A stretch of DNA of 64,000 bases from CAVYXF01 sp963772335. GTDB taxonomy: Bacteria > Pseudomonadota > Alphaproteobacteria > Rhizobiales > Rhodomicrobiaceae. The stretch spans positions 75,158-139,157 of the forward strand of contig CAVYXF010000007.1 of the NCBI GenBank assembly GCA_963772335.1, in the 5' to 3' direction. Position 1 is the first letter of the stretch. Every line of letters begins with the position of its first letter. Under the pieces are notes generated by a model, which did not search any database, was not told the DNA's origin, and saw only the letters and a program-made list of their open reading frames with translations. Position numbers and translations under genes: made by a program. Below are positions 32,626 to 41,910 of this stretch, in pieces.

Positions 32626-34119
32626 ATGAGCCGAAAGCTTTGGTGCAAAGTGAGCGTTATGGCCAGCTACATGCTTCTTGCGGGCAGTGATCCCGCCAGC
32701 CGCCAATTCGTCGAAGAAGCCGCCGCAAAGCTCGGCTTTTCCTGTCGCGTGGCTGTGCGGGTCTCGGCGCTCGAGGCCGATCTGAGGGCGCCTGACAGCT
32801 GCCTCCCGGCTCTGATCGTCCTCGACCTCGATCTCGCCGATGTCCACAGTCTGACGCTCCTGCAGCAGATCCAGAAGCTGGATCTCGCGCCCATTATCGT
32901 GCTGGCGAGCGGGCATTCAGCCTCCCTCGCCAAGGCGGCGCTGCGCGAAGGCGCCTCGGACTATCTGATGAAACCGCTCACCGCCGAGCGCGTCGAGGTC
33001 TCGATGCGCAATTGCCTGAAGATCAGCGTCCTGGAGGAGGAGATCGTCCGTTTGAAGCGGCAGGCGGAGGGCAAGCTCGGCTGGAGCGACATCATTGCGA
33101 TCTCGCCGGAAATGCAGCGGGCGCTCAGCCTCGCCAAGCGCGCGGCAGACGTCGACATCCCCGTCCTGATCGAAGGCGAGAGCGGCACGGGCCGCGAGTT
33201 GATCGCCAGGGCGATTCATGCGGCCGGTGCGCGCAGCGGCCAGCGCTTCGTTGCCCTCGACCTGCGCGAACACAGCACGCCTGGCAAGGAGAAGCCGGCG
33301 GAGGCGCTGATCGATGCGCTCTGGGAGGAGGCGGAGGGCGGAACCGTCTTCATCCAGGAAGTCGGGGAACTGAGCGCCAAAGACCAGGAACGGCTCACGC
33401 AACTCCTCGCGCGGCGCGGCAGGGAAGGGGAGAACGGCAAATCCCGCAATGTCCGCCTGATCGCCTCCTCGAGCGCCGATCTGATCGAGCGGGTAAAGAA
33501 TCGGCAGATGCGCGAGGATTTCTACTATCTCATCAACGTGTTCCCGATCTGGCTGCCGCCGCTTCGGGATCGCCTCGACGACCTCGCCCATCTGGTCTGG
33601 CACTATCTGGCCCGCTTCGCCGCCGAGGAGGGCAAGCACATTCATGGCATCGAAAGCGAGGCACTGGCTTTGCTGCGCGCCTATAGCTGGCCCGGCAATG
33701 TGCGCCAGCTCGAGAACGCCATTTACCGTGCGGTTATCCTTGCGGAAAGCGATCAGCTCCGCGCCGATGACCTGCCGCAGATCGCTGCCCATGTCCGCGG
33801 CTTCCCGGTCCGCATCCCGCCGGTTCCCACCTTGCGCAGCAGGGAGCCTTATCGCGGACCGGCGATGCTCGGCTCTTCGCTCACGATTACGGCGCCAGCG
33901 TCATTCCTGCCGCCGGCCGCACCGCTCGGCATCCCGGCGCTGACCGAGGAAGGCGAGATCCGCTCGCTGACCGAGATCGAGGCCGATGTCATCCGCCTGG
34001 CACTTGGCCATTACCGCGGTCATATCACCGAGGCGGCGCGCCGGCTCGGTATTGGGCGCTCGACGCTCTATCGAAAGATGCGGGAATTCGGCCTCGATAT
34101 GCGTCACAATTCGGTGTGA
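32626..34119 (+). CDS. NtrC-family response regulator with degenerate AAA+ domain
   Basis: Domains are a receiver (about 13-130, phosphoacceptor Asp in LIVLDLDLADVHS), an AAA+ sigma-54-activator-like domain (about 150-395) and a Fis-type helix-turn-helix (AARRLGIGRSTLYRKMREFGL) at the C-terminus. The AAA+ part is atypical. The Walker A reads GESGTGRE (residues 184-191) with Lys replaced by Arg, the Walker B Asp is Gln244 (TVFIQE), and the GAFTGA loop that contacts sigma-54 is absent, with a short Lys/Glu-rich stretch in its place. It probably binds DNA but does not remodel sigma-54 polymerase. AGGTGAGG before the ATG at 32626 favours that start; 32659 is the alternative. Confidence 0.85.
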   Translation: MSRKLWCKVSVMASYMLLAGSDPASRQFVEEAAAKLGFSCRVAVRVSALEADLRAPDSCLPALIVLDLDLADVHSLTLLQQIQKLDLAPIIVLASGHSASLAKAALREGASDYLMKPLTAERVEVSMRNCLKISVLEEEIVRLKRQAEGKLGWSDIIAISPEMQRALSLAKRAADVDIPVLIEGESGTGRELIARAIHAAGARSGQRFVALDLREHSTPGKEKPAEALIDALWEEAEGGTVFIQEVGELSAKDQERLTQLLARRGREGENGKSRNVRLIASSSADLIERVKNRQMREDFYYLINVFPIWLPPLRDRLDDLAHLVWHYLARFAAEEGKHIHGIESEALALLRAYSWPGNVRQLENAIYRAVILAESDQLRADDLPQIAAHVRGFPVRIPPVPTLRSREPYRGPAMLGSSLTITAPASFLPPAAPLGIPALTEEGEIRSLTEIEADVIRLALGHYRGHITEAARRLGIGRSTLYRKMREFGLDMRHNSV

Positions 34120-34250
34120 TGCCGCTTTTCCGCCGCTCTTTTCTTTGCAAAACAGCTGGGGTCTGGCAGAAAATAACGCAGGGAAAATCTGTGCATAGAT
34201 TTCCCTAGGTTTTTTGCGTGCCGGCAAATCAGTAAGCAAGGGACATAGCG

Positions 34251-35954
34251 ATGACGCGATGGGGCCTCGTTGTGGGTTTGGGATCGGCTTTGCTGCTTGC
34301 GAGCCCTGCGCGAGCGGTCGAGCCCGATGCACCGGAAGACCTCGTCACCCACGCCGACGCCATCTATTTCTCCCTGCACGACAAGCTCGCCAGCCGCCCC
34401 AAGGAACTCGGCATCGACAAATACGAGCAGACCGCGCTTTCGGCCTTCTATGACGGACCGCACGCCCCGCTCCTGTGGGTTTCCGAGAGCGGCCTCACCC
34501 CCCGCATTGGGCTCTTGCGCAAAGTCCTTGCCCGGGCCGACGAATGGGGCCTGAACGCCAGCGACTATTCCGTTGCCGATGCGGACGAGCTGAAGCGCGG
34601 GGCCGGCTACCCCGTAGACGCGCTCGCGACCGCCGAGCTGCGCACGAGCCTTGCCGCAATCCTTTACGCCAGGCAGGCCGAGGGCGGTCATGTCGAGCCG
34701 ACCTCGCTCGATGAGGAGTATCTCGATCTGCATCCCGCACGGCCCGATCCGCTGGCCGTCCTCAAAGGCATCGCCGATGCTGGCGACCGGCTCGGCAGCT
34801 TTCTGGAGAGCTTTAATCCCCAGCACGAGCAGTTCCGGCTGCTCAAGCAGAAGCTTGCTGAGATGCGTGGCCGCGGCGGGCCGGCCAAGAATGCGGTGAA
34901 AATCCCGAGCGGCCCGCAACTGAAGCCGGGCGTGCGGCATCCTCAGGTGGCGTTGCTCCGCCAGCGTCTGTCGCTGCCGGCTTCCGATGTGATGTCCGAC
35001 GGCCCGGAGGCCGATTATTACGACCAGGACCTCGCAGATGCGGTACGCGATTTCCAGACGCGCAGCGGCCTGCCGAGCAAGGGCATCGTCAACGCGGCAA
35101 CCCGCGAGGCGCTGAACAGGGGCGTCTCGAGCGCGAAAGTGTCGAACATCCTGGTGAATATGGAGCGCTGGCGCTGGGAGCCGCGCGATCTCGGCGCCAA
35201 GCACATCTATGTCAACATTCCCGAATTCCTCGTGCGCGTGGTGGACCGCGGCCAGATCATCCACGAGGAGCGTATCGTCACCGGCTCGCCGGAGCACCGC
35301 ACGCCGGTGTTCTCCGATGAGATGGAATATGTCGTATTCAATCCTTATTGGAACGTGCCGGAATCCATTCTGATGAAGGAGATCCTTCCCGCCGCGCGTC
35401 GCAATCCTGACTTCTTCGCCCGCAACAACCTGGAGGTGGTCTGGCAGGGCAGGCGCACCGTCGATCCTTATATGGTCGATTGGGAAGCGGTGAACCCGAC
35501 CAAGATCTCGCTGCGCCAGCCGCCGGGCCCGCGCAATGCGCTGGGGCAGATCAAGTTCCTGTTTCCGAACAAGCACTCCGTCTACATGCACGACACGCCG
35601 ACCAAGAACCTGTTCAATCAATCGGTTCGGGCCTATAGCCACGGCTGCATGCGGGTGCGCAATCCAGAACGATTTGCTCAGATCCTGCTTGCCGATCAGG
35701 GCTGGTCGGCGGGGAAGGTCCGCCAGGCGATCGACACGACCGAAGATTATCAGGTCACGCTCGACCGCAAGGTCCCGGTGCACATCATGTATTTCACCCT
35801 GTGGATGGACAAGCAGGGCGGCATGCGCGATTTCGAGGACGTCTACGGCTATGACGACCGGCTCAAGGTGGCCCTGAAGCTCGAATCGCCGCCCAAGGCG
35901 CAGCGCAAATCGCGCGAAAACTTCGATGCCGGAGAGCATGGCCTCGGCAATTGA
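34251..35954 (+). CDS. YcbB-type L,D-transpeptidase with peptidoglycan-binding domain
   Basis: The 567-residue protein has a signal peptide (GLGSALLLASPARA), a scaffold domain, a PG-binding-1 domain (DLADAVRDFQTRSGLPSKGIVNAATREAL) and a YkuD catalytic domain with HDTP and the active site YSHGCMRV (Cys466). Enzymes of this type form 3-3 crosslinks in peptidoglycan in the periplasm and resist most beta-lactams. The DUF882 peptidase gene follows on the same strand after 193 bases, as ycbK follows ycbB in enterobacteria. Confidence 0.95.
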   Translation: MTRWGLVVGLGSALLLASPARAVEPDAPEDLVTHADAIYFSLHDKLASRPKELGIDKYEQTALSAFYDGPHAPLLWVSESGLTPRIGLLRKVLARADEWGLNASDYSVADADELKRGAGYPVDALATAELRTSLAAILYARQAEGGHVEPTSLDEEYLDLHPARPDPLAVLKGIADAGDRLGSFLESFNPQHEQFRLLKQKLAEMRGRGGPAKNAVKIPSGPQLKPGVRHPQVALLRQRLSLPASDVMSDGPEADYYDQDLADAVRDFQTRSGLPSKGIVNAATREALNRGVSSAKVSNILVNMERWRWEPRDLGAKHIYVNIPEFLVRVVDRGQIIHEERIVTGSPEHRTPVFSDEMEYVVFNPYWNVPESILMKEILPAARRNPDFFARNNLEVVWQGRRTVDPYMVDWEAVNPTKISLRQPPGPRNALGQIKFLFPNKHSVYMHDTPTKNLFNQSVRAYSHGCMRVRNPERFAQILLADQGWSAGKVRQAIDTTEDYQVTLDRKVPVHIMYFTLWMDKQGGMRDFEDVYGYDDRLKVALKLESPPKAQRKSRENFDAGEHGLGN

Positions 35955-36147
35955 TCGAGCGCGCTCTGCTTCGCCTCTAGAAATTGCGGGCCGCTCAAGA
36001 ATTTAGCGGCCAGCGTTAACCCTCCTTTAAATTGGCGGCTAGCAATGCAAACCGCCATGTTTTGCCCGCATTTCCACAGATACTGTTCCTTAACCAGACG
36101 GTGCCGATTATCAACTCACCGAGAGGTCGTTGAGTTGAGCGGCGAAT

Positions 36148-37569
36148 ATGCTATCCAGTGGGTTGAGGGAGATCGGACGCTTCGTCTTGTCCGATCATCA
36201 TGAGGGAAATTTGAAAAACTCTCGGATTCTGCGCCGGCCTCGGCGTGGCCTTGCGGCTTTGCTGCTCTGCTCTGCGGTCCTTTGTGCTTCGCACTCGGTA
36301 AAGGCCGAAGACCGCACCCTCTCATTCCATCACATACACACGAATGAAGACATTACCATTACCTATAAGCGCAACGGCCAATTCGATCAGGAGGCGTTGC
36401 AGAAGCTCAACTACTTCATGCGCGACTGGCGCAAGAATACCGTCATCAAGATTGACCCGCCGCTGTTCGATCTCATCTGGGAGATGTACCGGGAGCTGGG
36501 CTCGAAAAAGCCGATCAACGTCATCTGCGGTCACCGCACCGGCTCCACTAACGAGATGCTGCGCCACACCCGCGGCGGTCAGGCCAAGGGCTCAAAGCAC
36601 ATCACCGGCCAGGCAATCGATCTGCAGTTCCCGGATGTGAGCGTCAAGCAGCTGCGCAACTCGGCACTCATTCGCGAGCGCGGCGGCGTCGGCTACTATC
36701 CGACCTCGTCCATGCCTTTCGTGCATGTCGACACCGGCAATGTGCGGGCCTGGCCGCGCGTGCCGCGCATGGAGCTGGCGCTGCTCTTCCCCAGCGGCAA
36801 AACCAAACACATCCCGGCCGATGGTAAGCCGCTGACCAAGGGTGACTTCCGTGTTGCGATGGCCCAGCTTCAGGAGCGGGGAGGCGAGCTGCCGATTGCC
36901 GCGCGCGCCCGGATGAAGTCCGACACTGTTCCGACCCTGCTGGCCGGCCTTGCGGGCGCATCTGGATCATCGCCGAGCATAACGCCGGCCGTCTCAGCGT
37001 CTCCGGTGCAGCTGGCTGCCGCCGAGCCCGCCAAGCCGAAGCCTGCAGTGATGATGGCCAGCTTTGCCCCTTCTCTTCCCTCGCTTGGCCTCGAGCCGCC
37101 TTCCCCGAAGGCGCCAAGCCTGACCCAGCCGGTGATTGCGCCTGGGACGCAGCAGACCTCTGCGCGCGCATCGGATGTCGAGGGCTTCGCCAAGGACATT
37201 GTCAACCCCTCCCGTGGACCCCGGCTGCAGGAGGAGACGGTCGACGCACAGCCCGACTATGACGACGACCATCCGGACGAGGACGCTTATCAGCCCTTCC
37301 CGGTTCTGCCCTTCATGTCCGACACGCCGATCGCTTCGATGGATCTGAGCGATACTCAGGGGCAGACCCAGTTCACTCTCGCCAAGGTGCATACGCTGTT
37401 CGGTGAGCAGCGCGAGATGTTGGACACGCGCTTCCAGCAGGGGCTCCAATTCGCCGAGCTGTTCTGGGCACAGCGCTTCCGCGGCACTGCGGTCAACACG
37501 GCGCTGAGGCGGGTCGCCCGCATCGATGGCAGCTTTCCGGTCCGCACCGCGCAGCAGACGGCGCGCTAA
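36148..37569 (+). CDS. DUF882 / M15-type murein peptidase-like protein
   Basis: The 473-residue protein has an N-terminal basic region and a signal-anchor helix (GLAALLLCSAVLCASHSVKAE). It then has the DUF882/peptidase M15 domain (about 50-215) with NVICGHRTGSTNEML, KGSKHITGQAIDLQFP and PFVHVDTGNVRAWP, which contain the expected zinc His/Asp ligands. The C-terminal half is Pro/Ala/Ser-rich and ends in an amphipathic region with no domain that I recognise; it is longer than in YcbK (about 180 residues). Neighbour of the L,D-transpeptidase, suggesting joint cell-wall remodelling. Confidence 0.9.
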   Translation: MLSSGLREIGRFVLSDHHEGNLKNSRILRRPRRGLAALLLCSAVLCASHSVKAEDRTLSFHHIHTNEDITITYKRNGQFDQEALQKLNYFMRDWRKNTVIKIDPPLFDLIWEMYRELGSKKPINVICGHRTGSTNEMLRHTRGGQAKGSKHITGQAIDLQFPDVSVKQLRNSALIRERGGVGYYPTSSMPFVHVDTGNVRAWPRVPRMELALLFPSGKTKHIPADGKPLTKGDFRVAMAQLQERGGELPIAARARMKSDTVPTLLAGLAGASGSSPSITPAVSASPVQLAAAEPAKPKPAVMMASFAPSLPSLGLEPPSPKAPSLTQPVIAPGTQQTSARASDVEGFAKDIVNPSRGPRLQEETVDAQPDYDDDHPDEDAYQPFPVLPFMSDTPIASMDLSDTQGQTQFTLAKVHTLFGEQREMLDTRFQQGLQFAELFWAQRFRGTAVNTALRRVARIDGSFPVRTAQQTAR

Positions 37570-37672
37570 TCGTCTAGCCAAAAGTCCCTTGCCCGCCCTT
37601 GGCTTCGCCTCTCCCTCTTCCTGAAGGCGAACGCTTGTCGCTCGCCGCATCGGCTCACGATGCGGGAGAGGG

Positions 37673-37708
37673 CGGACGCCGTCAGGCGTCCGGGTGAGGG
37701 GGCTTTTT
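37673..37708 (+). terminator. Hairpin with T-run after the DUF882 gene
   Basis: CGGACGCC (37673-37680), GTCA loop, GGCGTCCG (37685-37692), then GGTGAGGGGGCTTTTT. The surrounding bases also contain CCCTC/GAGGG elements of the extragenic palindrome type seen at 50907 and 55629. Confidence 0.5.
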
Positions 37709-37727
37709 GTTCCAGATTGTCAACTGG

Positions 37728-38225
37728 CTAGCCGAGAAACGAGCCGGTCTTGGAAACGTTCGGGCCGGTTTCGGCGGCTTCCACTGTCAGCACGATGCCT
37801 TCGGCGTGCTTGACCCGCACCAGCTGACCTGCCGGCAGGCTGGGACCGGTCACCGTCCAAACCGTATCACCCACCTTCATGCGCCCGCGTCCGCCGATAA
37901 TGGCATCGGTCAGCAAAAAGGTCTGTCCGACAAGCTGGCGTCCGCGCTGGTTGAGGAGCGGGCGGTCGCTTTCGACCTCCCGGTGCGATCCCCATAACGC
38001 GCGGCCAAGCAGCAGCGAGAGCACGGAGAACCCGCAAAATGCGAGCAGCGGCCAGGGGTTGGCGAGCGGAACGGCAAACAGCAACGCCCCGGTTCCGGCC
38101 GAGGCGATGGCGAACCAGACCAGAAAGAAGCCCGGCGCGCTGATGTCGAGCGCGAACAGAATAGCCGCGAGCGCCAGCCAGCCCCAGGGGCTTTCCCCGG
38201 ACACAACCTCATTCAGCCAATCCAT
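37728..38225 (-). CDS. NfeD-family membrane protein
   Basis: The 165-residue protein has three or four membrane helices (WGWLALAAILFALDISAPGFFLVWFAIAS and so on) and a C-terminal soluble OB-fold (GRGRMKVGDTVWTVTGPSLPAGQLVRV), as in short NfeD (YbbK) proteins. It starts at 38225 after GAGGACAGGG, 19 bases from the stop of the SPFH gene. NfeD proteins partner SPFH proteins in membrane microdomains. In-frame sequence upstream of 38225 overlaps the SPFH gene and is excluded. Confidence 0.9.
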   Translation of the reverse strand: MDWLNEVVSGESPWGWLALAAILFALDISAPGFFLVWFAIASAGTGALLFAVPLANPWPLLAFCGFSVLSLLLGRALWGSHREVESDRPLLNQRGRQLVGQTFLLTDAIIGGRGRMKVGDTVWTVTGPSLPAGQLVRVKHAEGIVLTVEAAETGPNVSKTGSFLG

Positions 38226-38244
38226 CGCCCTGTCCTCTGATTGC

Positions 38245-39270
38245 TCAGGAAACCGTCGGCACGGAGCCGCTGGGCGGGCGCGAACGCGGCCCGGTCGGCG
38301 CCGAGGAAGCAGTCCCCGCCATCCCCTCAGCCAGCTTGCCGTCAACCTTACCGCCGAGACCGCCGAACACTTCTCGGGTGATCTCGGCAATGCCGCCGAT
38401 CGAGCCGATCACGCCGGCCGCCTCGACGGGCAGCATCAGCACTTTCTGGTTCGGTGCCGAGGCCAGCGCCTTCAGCGCTTCGACATAGTTGTTGGCGATG
38501 AAATAGTTGATGGCGTGGACATTTCCCGCGGAGATTGCCTCACTCACCATGCGCGTGGCGTTGGCTTCAGCCTCAGCCGAGCGCTCGCGCGCTTCGGCGT
38601 CGCGGAAGGCAGCCTCCTTGCGGCCCTCGGCGGCGAGCACCTGCGCCTGCTTCTGACCTTCGGCTTTGAGGATTTCGGACTGCCGGCGCCCTTCCGCCTC
38701 CAGGATCGCGGCGCGCTTGTCGCGCTCGGCCTTCATCTGCCGGCCCATGCTGTCGACGAGATCGGCGGGCGGAGCGATGTCCTTGATCTCGACGCGCGTG
38801 ACCTTCACCCCCCAGGGGTTGGTCGCCTCGTCGACGATATGCAGCAGCCGCACATTGATCTGGTCGCGGTTGGAGAGCAGCTCGTCGAGGTCCATCGAGC
38901 CCATCACCGTGCGGATGTTGGTCATGGTGAGATTGAGGATCGCGGTCTCCACGTCCTGCACCTCATAGGCGGCCTGGGCGGCGTCGAGCACCTGGAAGAA
39001 GGCAATGGCATCGACGGTGACCAGCGCATTGTCCTTGGTGATGACCTCTTGCGTGGGCACATCGAGCACGCGCTCCATCATGTTCACCCGGCGCCCGACC
39101 TGCTCGATGAACGGCACGATGATGCCAAGGCCCGGATGCAGCGTCCGGACATATCTGCCAAGCCGCTGAACGGTGTAGTTGTAGCCCTGCGGCACGACTT
39201 TCGCCGTCGAGATGACCGTGGCAACGATCAAGACGACGAGGGTCAGAACGAAGATGGTAAAGCCTGACAT
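38245..39270 (-). CDS. SPFH/band-7 (stomatin, QmcA-like) protein
   Basis: The 341-residue protein has an N-terminal membrane anchor (FTIFVLTLVVLIVATVI), the band-7 domain (VPQGYNYTVQRLGRYVRTLHPGLGIIVPFI, then RVNMMERVLDVPTQEVITKDNA) and a long Ala/Glu-rich coiled coil (EAEGRRQSEILKAEGQKQAQ). It forms oligomers in the inner membrane, probably with NfeD, and may influence FtsH. AGGGAGAG precedes the ATG at 39270. Operon with the NfeD gene. Confidence 0.95.
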   Translation of the reverse strand: MSGFTIFVLTLVVLIVATVISTAKVVPQGYNYTVQRLGRYVRTLHPGLGIIVPFIEQVGRRVNMMERVLDVPTQEVITKDNALVTVDAIAFFQVLDAAQAAYEVQDVETAILNLTMTNIRTVMGSMDLDELLSNRDQINVRLLHIVDEATNPWGVKVTRVEIKDIAPPADLVDSMGRQMKAERDKRAAILEAEGRRQSEILKAEGQKQAQVLAAEGRKEAAFRDAEARERSAEAEANATRMVSEAISAGNVHAINYFIANNYVEALKALASAPNQKVLMLPVEAAGVIGSIGGIAEITREVFGGLGGKVDGKLAEGMAGTASSAPTGPRSRPPSGSVPTVS

Positions 39271-39528
39271 GGCTCTCCCTCCAAAAAGACATGCCCAGAA
39301 TTAGGGAACTCCGCGTAAAAAATGAAGTAGGTTTTTGCGAGGGCGCTAGCGCGGCGTTTGCACCTCGCGAAGCGGACTTATGAAGTCTACGCCACAGGCG
39401 CGACCGCAATCCTCGAAGGTGGAGATCCAAGTTCCCTTGCAGCAACGAGGATGAGAATTGGATCCCGTTTACACGGGGACCGGCAATGCGGCCCGGAGCT
39501 GGCTACATCGCTCGGCCGTAAGCGTGGG

Positions 39529-39632
39529 TTAGAGCGCTGGACGCTCCGCTGAACGCGGAGCTGCGCTCTAAATCTTTATTGGTGCATCGGATTTATCCGA
39601 AAAGTGCTTACACTTTTCGGTCCGATGCACTA
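39529..39632. repeat. Double-hairpin intergenic repeat, copy 2, overlapping the hemH stop
   Basis: Matches copy 1 (26854-26958) except for a handful of substitutions and one base fewer. Both halves keep their palindromes. The last three bases (39630-39632) read TAG on the minus strand and are the stop codon of hemH. The 258 bases before it (39271-39528) show no gene. Confidence 0.85.
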
Positions 39633-40688
39633 AAGCCAGCCCTGCAATTCGCGGCGGATATGCGCTTCGAGAAAGGCCATGCCTTCCGGGCTGTCATTGA
39701 GGCAGGGGAGAGTGGCATAGCGTTCGCCGCCATGCTCGTGGAAGGCTTCGCCACCTTGCATGGCGATCTCCTCCAGCGTCTCGACGCAGTCGGCGGCAAA
39801 GCCGGGCGTCAAAACGGCAAGCCGCTTTATGCCTTCATCCGCGAGGCGCTTGATGGTCTCGTCCGTATAGGGCTGCAGCCATTCCGCCCGCCCGAACCGC
39901 GACTGGAAGGTGAGAATCAGCTTCTTGTCGTCCCAGCCGAGCGCCTCGCGCAGGAGCCGCGTGGTCTTGTGGCAGTGGCAGTGATAGGGGTCACCTTTGC
40001 GGAAATATTCGAGCGGCAGGCCATGATAGGAGGCGATCACCACCTCCGGCTCGAAATCGAGGCTAGCCAGGCTCCGGCGCATCGAGGCGGCGAGCGCATC
40101 GATATAAGGGGGGAAGTCGTAATAGGGCGGCGCGACGCGCAAACTCGGCTGCCAGCGCATGGTTTTCAGGCAATCGAACGCCTTGTCGCAGACGGTTGCC
40201 GTGGTTGCCGCGGAATATTGCGGATAGAGCGGCACGAGCAGAATGCGCTCGCATCCCTCCTCTTGCAGCGCCTTCAGCCGCGAGGCGATCGAGGGGTTGC
40301 CATAGCGCATGCCCCAGTCCACGCTGAGATTCGGGCTCGCCGCAAAGGCGGCGCGCAGCTTATCGGCCTGGCCGCGGGTGATGGTGCGCAAGGGGCTCTC
40401 GTCGAGCTCCTTGTTCCAGATCGCCTTATAGGCCTCACCCGAGGAGGTTGGCCGTTTGCGCAGCACCATGGTGTTGAGGATCACCCACCAGATCACCGGA
40501 TTGGTCTCGATCACGCGGCGGTCGGAGAGGAACTCCTTCAGATAGCGGCGCATCGGCCAGTAGCTGGTTGCATCGGGCGTGCCGAGATTGACGATCAGCA
40601 CGCCGATCCTGCCGAAGCGAATGGCAGGATGGGTAGGCTGGCCTTGCGGCGTTGCTGCCTGGGGCTCGTCCTGTGATTTTTTGAGCAT
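39630..40688 (-). CDS. hemH: Ferrochelatase
   Basis: The 352-residue protein begins MLKKSQDEPQAATPQ and then has GVLIVNLGTPDATSYWPMRRYLKEFLSD. Further motifs are SYHGLPLEYFRKGDPYHCHCHKT with the metal-handling His, LTFQSRFGRAEWLQPYTDETI and VLTPGFAADCVETLEEI. Ferrochelatase inserts iron into protoporphyrin IX in the last step of heme synthesis. The ATG at 40688 is preferred over an in-frame GTG at 40718. The gene ends in the double-hairpin repeat. The 243 bases upstream (40689-40931) show no other gene. Confidence 0.95.
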   Translation of the reverse strand: MLKKSQDEPQAATPQGQPTHPAIRFGRIGVLIVNLGTPDATSYWPMRRYLKEFLSDRRVIETNPVIWWVILNTMVLRKRPTSSGEAYKAIWNKELDESPLRTITRGQADKLRAAFAASPNLSVDWGMRYGNPSIASRLKALQEEGCERILLVPLYPQYSAATTATVCDKAFDCLKTMRWQPSLRVAPPYYDFPPYIDALAASMRRSLASLDFEPEVVIASYHGLPLEYFRKGDPYHCHCHKTTRLLREALGWDDKKLILTFQSRFGRAEWLQPYTDETIKRLADEGIKRLAVLTPGFAADCVETLEEIAMQGGEAFHEHGGERYATLPCLNDSPEGMAFLEAHIRRELQGWL

Positions 40689-40931
40689 GTTCGATGTGTC
40701 CGTTCTCGACGCAACCACCTACCGCGTGTCGGGCGGGATGGAAAGGCCATTTGCCCTAAGCTGGAGCGGCTTTTTGACCAAATGGCGGAGCTTAGCGGGG
40801 TTGTGCTTAGCGTTTTGCCACGGGTCCCCCGCCTCTATTGCGCCTCATAAGCTTGCCCGTCACCCTTTCCTCTTGCCGATCACGCCGCTAAAAGGGCAGG
40901 CGAACCGACGGCGCGAGGATACAAAGGCGAC

Positions 40932-41738
40932 ATGAACGGCACAAACCCGCCATCTCTTTTCAGCGCGGTCGATGCCGGCTCGCGCCAGCCGATCTCCTGC
41001 TATATCCGCACCCTCAACGAGGAACGGCGCATCGCCGAAGTGATCCGCGCTGCCTTCCAGGTGGCGAGCGAGGTGATCGTGGTCGATTCCGGCTCCACGG
41101 ACGCCACGCTCGACCTCGCCCGTGCCGCCGGCGCGCAGGTCATCGAGCAGCCCTGGCTCGGCAATGGCAGGCAGAAGCGCGTCGGCGAGGATGCGGCGCG
41201 CCACGACTGGCTGCTCGACCTCGACGCCGACGAAGTGGTGTCGCCGGAGCTCGCCGCCGAAATCCGCGCGCTGTTTGAGGAAAGCCCGCCGCTCAACATG
41301 TACAGGATCAAAGTGGTGACGGTGCCCCCGTTCGGCGAGCCCTGGTGGACCTTCAAACTCAAATTCGTCATCAAGCTCTACAACAAGCGCCATATCCGCA
41401 TTCCCGATCACGCCGCCTGGGACCAGTTCACCCCTTCACCGCAGGACAAGATCGGCAGGCTGCGCGCACCGCTCCTGCACTACCAGTTCACCGGCATCGA
41501 GCTCGTGCTGGCGAAGCTGAACAGAGCCACCTCCATCCGTGCGCGAGAGAGCCGGCTGAAATCGTTGCCGATGGTGATCGCGCGCATCATTTTCGGAATG
41601 CCTTTTTATTTTTTCCGAGAATATATCCTGAACGGGCTCTTCAAAGGCGGGGTTTACGGCTTTGCTTACGCTTTGACGCTCGCATTCGGCCGCTGGCTGA
41701 AAGACGTCAAAATGTATGAGCGCCACATGAACCGCTAG
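40932..41738 (+). CDS. Glycosyltransferase family 2 (WaaE/KdtX-like)
   Basis: The 268-residue protein has a GT2 fold: ISCYIRTLNEERRIAEVIRAA, VIVVDSGSTDATLDLARAAGA and WLLDLDADEVV with the DxD metal site, then YNKRHIRIPDHAAWDQF. The C-terminal YFFREYILNGLFKGG matches the KdtX/WaaE group, which adds glucose to the lipopolysaccharide core. AAAGGCGAC precedes the ATG. It is divergent from hemH and no other core genes adjoin. Confidence 0.9.
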   Translation: MNGTNPPSLFSAVDAGSRQPISCYIRTLNEERRIAEVIRAAFQVASEVIVVDSGSTDATLDLARAAGAQVIEQPWLGNGRQKRVGEDAARHDWLLDLDADEVVSPELAAEIRALFEESPPLNMYRIKVVTVPPFGEPWWTFKLKFVIKLYNKRHIRIPDHAAWDQFTPSPQDKIGRLRAPLLHYQFTGIELVLAKLNRATSIRARESRLKSLPMVIARIIFGMPFYFFREYILNGLFKGGVYGFAYALTLAFGRWLKDVKMYERHMNR

Positions 41739-41841
41739 GCCGCCTCGCGGCGTCTCAAGAGATGATGGTCGTCCGCGATGGTGCAACGCTTCCAGCGTTA
41801 GCAGCAATCCCGGCTGCCTGCTGCTAAACGCTTGTAATCAC

Positions 41842-41866
41842 GGAACAAATTGCATGAAGGCCGGTT
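41842..41866 (+). promoter_or_regulatory. Candidate EcfG promoter of usg
   Basis: GGAAC (41842-41846), 16 bases, then GGTT (41863-41866), 44 bases before the usg start. Confidence 0.45.
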
Positions 41867-41910
41867 GTCACTTATCATCGATGCTGTGTCCTGGCAATAA
41901 CGAGGTGTCC

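Noticed and set aside
34104..35939. A 611-codon open frame on the minus strand
   Set aside because: It lies fully opposite the L,D-transpeptidase gene, which has a signal peptide and catalytic SHGC motif; the antisense frame is a GC-rich codon shadow.
37879..39267. A 462-codon plus-strand frame
   Set aside because: Antisense to the SPFH and NfeD genes, which have strong family motifs and ribosome sites.
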